Assembly (NCBI RefSeq): GCF_001613065.1 | Contig: NZ_BDBQ01000098.1 | Location: 1-60,102, forward strand | From: Nocardia miyunensis NBRC 108239 | GTDB lineage: Bacteria > Actinomycetota > Actinomycetes > Mycobacteriales > Mycobacteriaceae | DNA length: 60,102 nt | Direction: 5' to 3' | Shown: one piece after another, positions 41,297 to 49,132 of the stretch | Layout of the letters: each line of letters begins with the position of its first letter | Numbering within the stretch: position 1 is the first letter of the stretch | The notes under the pieces: generated by a model | What the model was told of the DNA's origin: nothing | Seen by the model: only the letters and a program-made list of their open reading frames with translations | Database searches by the model: none | Program-made: the position numbers and the translations under genes

Positions 41297-42027
41297 GCCG
41301 ACTCCCGGGCCTCGCGACGATAGGACGAGCGCAGCACGAAGAACATCACCACGACGAATACCGCGAACGCGATATTGCGCAGCCAGAACGACACCAGACC
41401 GTTCCACGCCAGCGGACCGTCGCGGAACACCGCCGCCCCCGCCGACGGAGCCATGACCACCGCCGTCACCAGCGAGTAGTGCGCGACCCAGCGGGGGAAG
41501 ACCGGATCGCGATCGTCGTCGAAGTAGATCGCCAGCGCCAGCAGGACGAACTGAGCGACCAGCATGCCGATCGGAGCGATGAAGAAGATCCAGGCCAGAT
41601 CGTTGAGCAGTTGGATCAGATCGGCGGACCGGTCCGTGCGGAACGCGGCCACGGCGAACAGGATGTCCGACAGCGCGAACAGGGTCGCCCCGGCCACCAC
41701 CGCGGACAGATACGAGAAGGCGAAGATGTGGCTCTGCCCCCGCATCCGCTGCATCCGGGCCAGGATCAGCACGAAGAACGGGACGATCAGAATCCCGCAG
41801 AGATTGAATCCGACCATGCTGAACCGGATCATCGCGGTGTGGTCGCGATAGAAGCCGGCCACCTGCGCAGCGGTCATATTCGGCGACATCGGGGGGAAGA
41901 AACCCGGGAACGCGGCGAACAGCACCAGCAGTACGGCCGCGACTGCGGGGGTCGACCAGAGGATCACCTCCTGAGCCCGCAGATTCGTTGCCGCCGAGCG
42001 GTTCTCGTCTTCGAGGAGGACTTGCAT
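41293..42027 (-). CDS. Multi-pass membrane protein of an orphan oxidase-subunit operon, paralogue 1 (244 aa)
   Basis: First gene of the operon. The ATG at 42027 follows AAAGGA. Segments ILWSTPAVAAVLLVLFAAFPGFF, MVGFNLCGILIVPFFVLILARM, IFAFSYLSAVVAGATLFALSDILFAVAAF, IFFIAPIGMLVAQFVLLALAIYF, WVAHYSLVTAVVMAPSAGAAVF and LRNIAFAVFVVVMFFVL are membrane-spanning. It shares the motifs listed for its paralogue, including DHTAMIR and PLAWNG. The family has no name I recognise. Located 125 bases from a divergent TetR gene. Confidence 0.8.
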   Translation of the reverse strand: MQVLLEDENRSAATNLRAQEVILWSTPAVAAVLLVLFAAFPGFFPPMSPNMTAAQVAGFYRDHTAMIRFSMVGFNLCGILIVPFFVLILARMQRMRGQSHIFAFSYLSAVVAGATLFALSDILFAVAAFRTDRSADLIQLLNDLAWIFFIAPIGMLVAQFVLLALAIYFDDDRDPVFPRWVAHYSLVTAVVMAPSAGAAVFRDGPLAWNGLVSFWLRNIAFAVFVVVMFFVLRSSYRREARESA

Positions 42028-42151
42028 ACCCGCATTCCTTTCCGCCGGGCACGCCGCCGCATCCGGATGTGGACGCTCCGCATGTCCGTGGCGGTAGCAT
42101 TCCATCAATCCTGACGGTAGTCAATATTTACTTCAGCTGTATGCTGCTGCT

Positions 42152-42814
42152 ATGCCCACAGTTTCGCGAGGATCGAATTCTGACCATGGTCAGTCGAGAG
42201 CGGTTCCGACGCAGGCCCGCTCACAGGCCAGCCGGAATGCGATCATGCAGGCGGCGCTGGCGCTGTGGCGCACGAAAGGCTTCGCCGACACCACCGTCAC
42301 CGATATCTGCAAGGCAGCCGGTGTGTCGAAAGCGCTGTTCTACGTGTACTTCTCGCGCCGCGAGGACGTCCTGCTCGCGGTGGAGGTGTTCACCGTGCGC
42401 GATGCGCAGCTGGCCGCCGAGGCGGTCCTCGCCCGCCCTTACGAGCTGGTCGAGGTCATCGCCGCGATCATCGAGACACTCGAGGGGCAGATGCGCGACT
42501 ATCCGCCGGAGCTGGTCTTCGAGACCATCCTGGAGACGTACCGGCTCGAGCGCCGCGCCCTGGCCGACGGCGCCGCACAGGATCAGCTCACCGTCCTGTT
42601 CCTGCAGCCGTTCCGGCAGGCCGAGCGAGACGGGCGACTCCCCGAAGGAACGGATGTCGTGCGGGCCGCGCGCATCGCGCAGACATTGCTGACCGACAGC
42701 GTCAGGCGTTGGGCCGCAAGCGAATTCGACGGTGGCCCGCTCGCCGAACCATTGTCCCGGGAGATCGCCGAACTCCTCCTCGGGACAGATCACCCTGCCC
42801 ACCCTGCGCGGTGA
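42152..42814 (+). CDS. TetR family transcriptional regulator (220 aa)
   Basis: HTH TTVTDICKAAGVSKALFYVYFSRREDVLLAVEVF. Divergent from the membrane operon, so it is the probable regulator. The gap has an A/T-rich patch (GTCAATATTTACT) but no clean palindrome that I can identify. Ligand unknown. Confidence 0.87.
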   Translation: MPTVSRGSNSDHGQSRAVPTQARSQASRNAIMQAALALWRTKGFADTTVTDICKAAGVSKALFYVYFSRREDVLLAVEVFTVRDAQLAAEAVLARPYELVEVIAAIIETLEGQMRDYPPELVFETILETYRLERRALADGAAQDQLTVLFLQPFRQAERDGRLPEGTDVVRAARIAQTLLTDSVRRWAASEFDGGPLAEPLSREIAELLLGTDHPAHPAR

Positions 42815-42941
42815 GCACGATCCACCGCGTCACCGAGCCGGTGTTCCCCACATCGGCAACGCGCGACCAACCGACGATCGCGGTTGACGCACACCACGAC
42901 GCCGAGGGCCTCCCGCATCGCCCGGTCCGGTGCGGCCCGCG

Positions 42942-44144
42942 TCAGACGCGGGCGGGCATGCTGTCCCAGCCGCGCACCGCGGAGGAGGACGAGAACACCG
43001 CGCGATCCAGGTCGACCTCCCAGTCCGGGAAGCGATACATGATCTCCTCCAAGGCGATTCGCGTCTCGAGCCGCGCGAGGGCGTTGCCGAGGCAGAAGTG
43101 CGCACCGACGCCGAAGGACAGGTGTTGGCGCGCCTCGCGGGTTACGTCGAAGGTTTCGGCGTCGGGCCCGAAATGGCGCTCGTCGCGGTTGGCCGCGCCG
43201 ATCAGCGTGAGGATCGCGCTGCCCTCCGGCACGGTCCGGCCGTGGAATTCCACATCGCCGGTGACATAGCGCGCGGCCTGCAGCGCGGGAGATTCGAACC
43301 GCAGGATCTCCTCGATGGCACCGGGCAGCAACGCGTGATCGGCCGCCAACCGACGGCGCTGATCGGGATGTTCGGACAGCAGTTTGCCCGACCAGCCGAT
43401 CAGCCGGGTGGTGGTCTCGGCCCCGGCCACCGCGACGACGTTCATGAACATCAGCAGTTCGTCGCGCCGTAGTTTGCGCTGCACGCCGGTCTCGTCCTCG
43501 AATTCGACGGTGAGCAGCTCGGTGGTGAGATCGTCCGCGGGATGGGCGATTCGCGAGTCCAGGAAATCGGCGAACACCTGGCCGTCGGTGATCGGGCCGT
43601 CCGGATTGTCGGTCATCTGGCCGCCACGCTCGGTGCGCACGAAGCGCTCACCGTCCTGCTGGACCCGGGTCTGATAGTCCTCGGGAATGCCGAACAGCAT
43701 GCCCACGACCCGCAACGGCATCACCGCACCCAGATCCTTGACGAAGTCCAGCGAGTCACCACCCACCAGCGGGTCCAGGCAGCGCACGGTGAACTCGCGG
43801 ATCCGGGACTCGAGTGCGCGGATCTTGCGCGGGGTGAACGCCCGCGACAGCAGTTTGCGGTGGATGTCGTGGATCGGCGGATCCTCGAAGATCAGTGTGC
43901 CCGACGGAATCTCCATGCCGGATTTGAGGATCTCCAGTACGACGCCCCGCGCGGAGCTGAAACCCCGGTAATCGACCAGGACGCGATTGACGTCCTCGAA
44001 GCGGCTCAGCGCATAGAAGTCGTGAATTTCGTTGTAGTACAGGGGCGATTCGTCACGGAACCGCTTGAACATCGGGTACGGATCGGCGTTGAGCTCGGTG
44101 TTCCAGGGGTCGTAGTACAGCTCGTCGGTACTGCTCGTGGTCAT
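42942..44144 (-). CDS. Cytochrome P450 (400 aa)
   Basis: Soluble class I bacterial P450. I-helix AVAGAETTTRLIGW, K-helix EEILRF (ExxR), heme-binding loop FGVGAHFCLG with the cysteine ligand, and a conserved HRKLLSRAFTPRK segment. The start ATG at 44144 follows AAGGA. It is preceded on the same strand by a 23-codon ORF and divergent from a TetR gene. No ferredoxin gene is adjacent. Related enzymes act on fatty acids, terpenes or steroids; substrate unknown. Confidence 0.92.
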   Translation of the reverse strand: MTTSSTDELYYDPWNTELNADPYPMFKRFRDESPLYYNEIHDFYALSRFEDVNRVLVDYRGFSSARGVVLEILKSGMEIPSGTLIFEDPPIHDIHRKLLSRAFTPRKIRALESRIREFTVRCLDPLVGGDSLDFVKDLGAVMPLRVVGMLFGIPEDYQTRVQQDGERFVRTERGGQMTDNPDGPITDGQVFADFLDSRIAHPADDLTTELLTVEFEDETGVQRKLRRDELLMFMNVVAVAGAETTTRLIGWSGKLLSEHPDQRRRLAADHALLPGAIEEILRFESPALQAARYVTGDVEFHGRTVPEGSAILTLIGAANRDERHFGPDAETFDVTREARQHLSFGVGAHFCLGNALARLETRIALEEIMYRFPDWEVDLDRAVFSSSSAVRGWDSMPARV

Positions 44145-44169
44145 CGAAAGTCCTTGTCGGCGGGCCCGC

Positions 44170-44241
44170 TCAGATCGCCGGGCCGTGCTTCTCCGAACCG
44201 GCGGCCAGGTCGAAGGAGGTGGCCGCCTCGTCGAGCTTCAT
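44170..44241 (-). CDS. Small ORF (23 codons) upstream of the P450
   Basis: MKLDEAATSFDLAAGSEKH... has an excellent ribosome binding site (GGGAGGAG, 7 bases away) and a normal codon pattern. It ends 25 bases before the P450 start, so a co-transcribed peptide or a translation-coupling leader is plausible. No homologue can be named. It might be the truncated N-terminus of a lost gene. Confidence 0.45.
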   Translation of the reverse strand: MKLDEAATSFDLAAGSEKHGPAI

Positions 44242-44284
44242 CGCGGACTCCTCCCGATCTCCCTGCGGCGGTGGATGTTTCGGA

Positions 44285-44320
44285 ATATACACAACTGTAT
44301 ATGAAATACGTGTCTGTATT
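44285..44320. promoter_or_regulatory. Two tandem palindromes between the P450 unit and its TetR gene
   Basis: ATATACA-CAAC-TGTATAT (44285-44302) has seven-base arms; AATAC-GTGTCT-GTATT (44305-44320) has five-base arms. Centres are 19 bases apart. The region is markedly A/T-rich, as for promoters and operators. Confidence 0.6.
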
Positions 44321-44374
44321 CGATATTCGGCACGTAGCCGCCACCGCCGATCCGCGACCTGGGAAGATGGGATC

Positions 44375-45043
44375 GTGGCAGAACGATGGACACGACAACG
44401 ACGCGTCGAGCACACCCGAACCGTGCTGCTGGACGCCGCCGAGGAGGTCTTCGCCAAGCAGGGGTTCGGCGGAGCGGCCCTGGAGGACATCGCGGAGGTC
44501 GCGGGCTACACCCGCGGCGCCATCTACTCGCATTTCGGGGCCAAGGAAGAGCTCTTCCTGGTCGTCATCGAGCGGCACCTGCAACGCTTTCTGGACGGGT
44601 TCGCCGATGTGATCACCTCCTTCGACAACCTGCGTGATCTGGACGTCGCCAAGATCGCCCAGCGGTGGCGGGAGCTGACCATCGCCGCGCCGGACGCCGC
44701 CGCACTGGGCCTGGAATTCTCGCTGTTCCTGCTGCGCAATCCGGATGCCCGGCACCGGCTCGCGATCAAGCGCGAGGAGACCGCGCGATCACTGGCCGGG
44801 TACATCACCGACCATGTGCAACGCCTCGGCGGCACATTGGCGATGCCCGCGCAGACGCTCGCGCATCTGCTCATCGCGATCAACCACGGCATCACCATCA
44901 ATGGACGTATCGACGGTGTCGACCTGTTCGAACCCTGCCTGCGGATGGTGCTGGCCAATGTCGTTCCCGGACAAGCCGATCCTGATCAGTCCGCGGCGGC
45001 CGAGGCAGGCATCACACCCCCGCGCTCACATCAGCCCGGGTAG
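44375..45043 (+). CDS. TetR family transcriptional regulator (222 aa)
   Basis: HTH AALEDIAEVAGYTRGAIYSHFGAKEELFLVVIE. I start it at the GTG of 44375 (VAERWTRQRR), since upstream codons run through the operator. C-terminal domain has LRMVLANVVPG typical of helices at the dimer interface. It probably controls the divergent small ORF and P450, and itself. Confidence 0.87.
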   Translation: MAERWTRQRRVEHTRTVLLDAAEEVFAKQGFGGAALEDIAEVAGYTRGAIYSHFGAKEELFLVVIERHLQRFLDGFADVITSFDNLRDLDVAKIAQRWRELTIAAPDAAALGLEFSLFLLRNPDARHRLAIKREETARSLAGYITDHVQRLGGTLAMPAQTLAHLLIAINHGITINGRIDGVDLFEPCLRMVLANVVPGQADPDQSAAAEAGITPPRSHQPG

Positions 45044-45157
45044 CGGCCGATCTCCGAGCGATCGCGGCGACGACGATCTCCCGCTCGGCGAAAAAAGGTT
45101 GTCGGTGCCTGTCGTTAGAGTGGTCGCACGCTCGGCTCTCGGCGGGGAAGGACGGCG

Positions 45158-45787
45158 ATGACGAAGACGGATTTCCGGAAGACACTGGACACCTATCGGG
45201 CCAGGTCCGGGCAGTTCCGCGTGGTCGAGGTCCCGCCGATGCGGTACGTCATGGTCGACGGCCGGGGCGATCCGAACACCTCACGGGAGTTCACCGAGGC
45301 GGTCGAGGCGCTGTATCCGGTGGCGTACAAGTTGAAGTTCGCCAGCAAACAGGATCTCGGCCGCGACTACGTCGTGATGCCGCTGGAGGGGCTGTGGTGG
45401 TCCGAGCGGATGGAGACGTTCACCTCGGCCAGAGACAAGTCGCGCTGGAACTGGACGATCATGTCCATGGTCCCGGACTGGATCACCGACGAGATGTTCG
45501 AGGCTGCCGTCACCAAGGCCGGCGCGAAGAATCCTGCCGTCCCCGATCTGGTGCGACTGGAAAACCTCGACGAACGCCGGTGCGTCCAGACGCTGCACAT
45601 CGGCTCGTTCGACGACGAGGCCGAAACCCTGGCCCGGATGCACCACGAGTTCATCCCCGAATCGGGCCTCACCATGACCGGCCGACACCACGAGATCTAT
45701 CTGAACGACTTCCGCAGAACGACCCCCGCCAGACTGCGCACCATCCTGCGCCAACCGGTCGAGGCCGTCGCCCACTCCGAACCCTGA
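45158..45787 (+). CDS. GyrI-like small-molecule-binding protein (209 aa)
   Basis: Domain of the GyrI/SOUL ligand-binding type: FRVVEVPPMRYVMVDGRGDPNTSREFTEAVEALYPVAYKLKF, then VMPLEGLWWSE and MTGRHHEIYLNDFRRTTPARLRTILRQPV. The family is a GyrI-like stand-alone domain, often involved in antimicrobial or toxin binding. ATG has GAAGG upstream. Free-standing, in an apparently unlinked gap. Confidence 0.85.
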   Translation: MTKTDFRKTLDTYRARSGQFRVVEVPPMRYVMVDGRGDPNTSREFTEAVEALYPVAYKLKFASKQDLGRDYVVMPLEGLWWSERMETFTSARDKSRWNWTIMSMVPDWITDEMFEAAVTKAGAKNPAVPDLVRLENLDERRCVQTLHIGSFDDEAETLARMHHEFIPESGLTMTGRHHEIYLNDFRRTTPARLRTILRQPVEAVAHSEP

Positions 45788-45830
45788 CCAATGATTCGAA
45801 CTGACAACGACTTTCATTCGAGGGGAAGCA

Positions 45831-46337
45831 ATGTCGATCACCGAACCCACCCGATCGTCCGCCTCGGCGACCATTGACGCACTGCGCGCGGCAGGCGAAC
45901 GAGGCGACGCCGATGCGGTCGCCGAACTGCTGGCGCCCGATGTCGTCTTCCACTCGCCGATGACGACGCGGGTGACATTCACCGGCGCACAGGAGGTCAC
46001 CGCGCTGCACCGCGATATCTTCGCGGTCCTGGACGATGTCGTCACCGCCGAGCCGATCGTCTCCGGCGATGCGGGTACGTTCACGTTCTCCGCCCGCGTG
46101 CGCGGGGCGGAACTCGAGGCGATGAATCTGGTGCGCTGCAACGAATTCGGGCGGATCACCGAGTGCACGGTCTACATCCGGCCGCTCCCGGGTCTGGCCA
46201 CCTTGTTCGCAACGCTGCCACCACGCGTCTCGGTGAGACGTCGCGGGCCACTCACCGGCGCGCTGGTGGCCGTGCTGACCCGCCCGCTCGCCTTCGTTCT
46301 GCGCACCGCGGATCGCTGTGCGCCCGCGTTCCTCTGA
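45831..46337 (+). CDS. SnoaL-like / NTF2-fold protein (168 aa)
   Basis: NTF2-fold (SnoaL_2-like): TIDALRAAGERGDADAVAELLAPDVVFHSPMTTRVTFTG, a typical cone-shaped barrel with hydrophobic pocket, then EAMNLVRCNEFGRITECTVYIRPL. A C-terminal 35-residue tail has a hydrophobic core (GPLTGALVAVLTRPLAFVL). GAGGGGAA precedes the ATG. Role may be a small-molecule isomerase or binding protein; unclear. Confidence 0.8.
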   Translation: MSITEPTRSSASATIDALRAAGERGDADAVAELLAPDVVFHSPMTTRVTFTGAQEVTALHRDIFAVLDDVVTAEPIVSGDAGTFTFSARVRGAELEAMNLVRCNEFGRITECTVYIRPLPGLATLFATLPPRVSVRRRGPLTGALVAVLTRPLAFVLRTADRCAPAFL

Positions 46338-46468
46338 GCGCCGCACACCACGGACAACCGTGCCCGCAACATCGAGATGAGCGAAATCGGCTGGTGCTCA
46401 ACCGAACCGGCCTCGGCACCGAGAACGTCGGCGGTGGTGTCGACCGCACCCGGTGCGGCGGGAGCGGG

Positions 46469-47692
46469 TCAGGCGGCTGACGCGATATGTTCGGCGGAGC
46501 CGCCGATGACGGCCGACTCCGCGCCGGTCAGGGTGCGGATGAATCCCAGCTGTGCGGTGCGACCGCGGGCGGCGGCGCGCTCGAATTGTCCTGGCACGGC
46601 ACGCGTCCAGACGGTCCGGACGAGGTTGAAAGGTATGCGCAGCAACGGATACCACGGCAGGGCGACCGGGGGCAGACCCAGTTTCCGCATCGCGCCGGAC
46701 CCCAGGAACATGGTGGCGATCGATAGATGCTGGGAGCGCGCGATGCGGCGGCGCGGTCCCGTGAGATGGCGAAAGTGCCAGCCCAGCGGCTCGTCGAGCA
46801 TCGGCATGGCGAGTTGCGCGGAGGTCTCGTCCGGGTTGGTGATCGCGGTCATCGTGTGGAACAGGATGCGCACACTGTCCCGGAAGTCGTTGGGCAGGAA
46901 GCGTTCCTGCACACCCATCACCCAGCCGACGTACCGCGTGAAGTGCGCCATCGCGTCGGCCTCGCGCGGAGTCACCAGCATGCCCAGGCCGATCGCGCCC
47001 ACCGTGGGTGCGATCAGCGCACCGACCATGGTGGCGGCCATATCGGTCTGATTGATCGGCAGTCCCCACTCCTGGTCGCGCCAATCCGGCATGGCCGCGA
47101 CATGTCGCCGAACCATCGAGTGGATCATCCGCACGCGGACCGTGGAGCGATAGCCGAGACCTCGCGGCAGCATGCCGCCCTCGGAAGAGACGTCCAGCGC
47201 CCACTGCGTCGTCTCGGCGAAGCGCTTGGCCGGGCCCTTCTCCAAAGCGCCTGTACGCAAGAGGGTTTTGTTGAAACCCGAGGCCAGGTAGCCACCCAGG
47301 AACGACATGTCCCGCGCGACGTAGAGCGCGTCGCGGCCGCTGAGGCTCATCACCTGCTCGGCGAGCCGGATCTTGTCCCAGTCCACCCAGTCCGGCACGG
47401 CCTCGACATAGTCGAAGAACTCGCGCAACGGACCGGGTGCGTCCGGTACTGCCGCGATCCCCTCGCGCAATGCCTGCTCGAATATCGGCCGCGTGGTCGA
47501 CATCCCCTCGCGGTACATCCAGTCCACCAGCTCGTCCATCGGCTCGTCACCGACGCTCAATGCCTCCCCGAGCTCCCGGAACTGGGCGGGAGTCGGCTCG
47601 CGCAGTCCGAGCACCCGCGCGAACGGGCCGAGTCCGGCACCGGGGACGGTCTGCGGCGTGGCGGGATGCCGAGTCGGAATCGTCGAATCCAT
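46469..47692 (-). CDS. MpaB-family (DUF2236) oxygenase (407 aa)
   Basis: Member of the oxygenase family containing MpaB and the rubber oxygenase Lcp, which bind heme b. Visible conserved pieces: YVARDMSFLGGYLASGFNKTLLRTGALEKGPAKRFAETTQW and WVMGVQERFLPNDF. The ATG at 47692 follows AAGGAGAG. Upstream, CTGGCAAGA and TTGGCAAGA are related repeats that may be operator half-sites. Substrate unknown; the family includes C-C cleaving enzymes. Confidence 0.82.
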   Translation of the reverse strand: MDSTIPTRHPATPQTVPGAGLGPFARVLGLREPTPAQFRELGEALSVGDEPMDELVDWMYREGMSTTRPIFEQALREGIAAVPDAPGPLREFFDYVEAVPDWVDWDKIRLAEQVMSLSGRDALYVARDMSFLGGYLASGFNKTLLRTGALEKGPAKRFAETTQWALDVSSEGGMLPRGLGYRSTVRVRMIHSMVRRHVAAMPDWRDQEWGLPINQTDMAATMVGALIAPTVGAIGLGMLVTPREADAMAHFTRYVGWVMGVQERFLPNDFRDSVRILFHTMTAITNPDETSAQLAMPMLDEPLGWHFRHLTGPRRRIARSQHLSIATMFLGSGAMRKLGLPPVALPWYPLLRIPFNLVRTVWTRAVPGQFERAAARGRTAQLGFIRTLTGAESAVIGGSAEHIASAA

Positions 47693-48083
47693 GATCTCTC
47701 CTTCGCAGCGGATACCGGCACGTCGATCGGGGCTGCGCGCTGTGCCCGCCGTCTTTCTGGCAAGATCCTCTACCAGAATAGCGAATTTGGCAAGACCGGT
47801 TTCCAAACGTGCGCACACGAGTACAACCAGTCCGCGAGGAGAGGGAGGGGCCATCGCCGCGATTCCGGCGGGCATGGCGAGTCACAATGGCCGAACACCG
47901 CTGAGAACACGGTGAGAACACGGTGAGATCGCGCTGCGCGATGCTCCGCGACCTCACCGGATTTCTCAGCGGAGCCATAGGACCGGATGATTACCGTCGC
48001 GCACCGTGACGGTAATCGAGACCGTTCAGCAGGTCCGGCGCGCTCGCATCGAGCGCACCGTCACCGATAATCTCGGAAAAACC
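47693..48083. other. Intergenic region with half-site repeats and a tandem repeat
   Basis: No gene seen. TCTGGCAAGA (47755-47764) and TTTGGCAAGA (47787-47796) repeat 32 bases apart before the MpaB-family gene. GAGAACACGGT occurs twice in tandem near 47902-47923. The inverted repeat at 47989-48017 is listed separately. Confidence 0.45.
47989..48017 (-). terminator. Perfect inverted repeat downstream of lsr2
   Basis: GATTACCGTC and GACGGTAATC are perfect ten-base arms around a nine-base loop. The repeat lies 66 bases downstream of the lsr2 stop and could act as its terminator, although no T-tract follows. It could equally be an operator. Confidence 0.4.
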
Positions 48084-48419
48084 TCAGCCGGCGTTCTTGT
48101 ACGCCTCGACGACCTCGGCCTGAATCCGGCCGCGGGTGGACACCGAGTAACCGTTCTTCCGGGCCCAATCCCGGATCGCCGCGGTCTGCTCCCGCTCGGC
48201 CGACGAGCGAGAGAGCTTGTGTCCCTTGCCCTTCGAGGTTCTTCCGGCCTTGCGCGCGTGCGGCGTCCACTGGTCGAAAATACCGCGCAGCGCGGCAGCA
48301 TTGAGCACCGACAGATCGATCTCGTACTCCACGCCGTCCAGCGAGAACAGCACGGATTCCTCTGCCGGTGACTTTCCGTCGTAGTCGTCCACGAGCTCGA
48401 CTATGACCTTGCGGGCCAT
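48084..48419 (-). CDS. lsr2: Lsr2 nucleoid-associated protein (111 aa)
   Basis: H-NS-like xenogeneic silencer of actinobacteria. The N-terminal dimerisation domain reads VIVELVDDYDGKSPAEESVLFSLDGVEYEIDLS, and the C-terminal DNA-binding domain ends in IRDWARKNGYSVSTRGRIQAEVVEAYKNAG with the RGR hook that inserts into the minor groove of A/T-rich DNA. Start ATG at 48419 follows GGAAGGG. Length is typical. It would silence acquired genes, several of which are in this window. Confidence 0.95.
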   Translation of the reverse strand: MARKVIVELVDDYDGKSPAEESVLFSLDGVEYEIDLSVLNAAALRGIFDQWTPHARKAGRTSKGKGHKLSRSSAEREQTAAIRDWARKNGYSVSTRGRIQAEVVEAYKNAG

Positions 48420-48599
48420 CGAAAAAATTCCCTTCCGTCGTGGTGAATCAACCAGAGCGGCAACCTTATCCCAGCGCCGATCATGCGGGACAACGGCATA
48501 CGGCGGCCGGGGCGGGCAACGACCGAGCACGCATTGTGCTGATCACCTAACCGATCGAGTTCCCTCCCGAGACGACGCGCTCAACGGGATCTCACCGGG

Positions 48600-48854
48600 C
48601 ATCGCGCGGCGCTGGCCGCGCGGATCCGGGACAGCGATCAGGTCGCGCGGTTCAGCGGTCCGTGGACCGCGCAGACGGTGTGGCGCGGCGGTTTCCGGGT
48701 CGAGGCGCGAGCACGCACGCATACCGTCGTCTTCGACGAGCCCGCGGATCTGACCGCCGAGGATTCCGCACCGACGCCCGGGTTCTCGATCCGCCCGCAT
48801 CCGCCGTGCCCCGAACGTTATCGGATCACCGCCCGCGGCCGAAGCCGCCGGTAG
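48600..48854 (+). pseudogene. N-terminal remnant of an OsmC-family protein
   Basis: Frame from about 48600 to the TAG at 48852 reads TVWRGGFRVEARARTHTVVFDEPADLTAEDSAPTP, the typical start of OsmC-like peroxidase/detoxifying proteins. After SAPTP the expected ELLLAALGACL core is absent, and unrelated sequence runs to the stop. No credible start or ribosome binding site is present. Confidence 0.6.
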
Positions 48855-48901
48855 GTCACGCGCGTTCTACGGACGCGGTGCGCGCGCTGAGGGGGATCAG
48901 C

Positions 48902-49117
48902 TCACCGCGCCCCGAACAGGTCCGGCAGGCCGTCCGAGACACGGTCCGGGAACTCCGGAACCCGTTTGGCCAGAAAGGATTCCACACCTTCACTCGCGTC
49001 TCCGGACGCGCCGCGCAGGTAGATCGCGAGGGATTCGGCGCGATGCGCGACCTGCGGGCTGTCCGCGCCGAGCGCGAGGTATCGGTCAGCGTACGACGGA
49101 ACGAGGGATGTTGACAC
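48902..49117 (-). pseudogene. C-terminal remnant of an enoyl-CoA hydratase/isomerase
   Basis: The frame reads ADRYLALGADSPQVAHRAESLAIY, then ASEGVESFLAKRVPEFPDRVSDGLPDLF, the last 60 residues typical of crotonases. The N-terminal and oxyanion-hole part is lost. It abuts the aldo/keto reductase gene and shows no ribosome binding site; probably not expressed. Confidence 0.65.
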
Positions 49118-49132
49118 AGCGCCAATTGCAAT

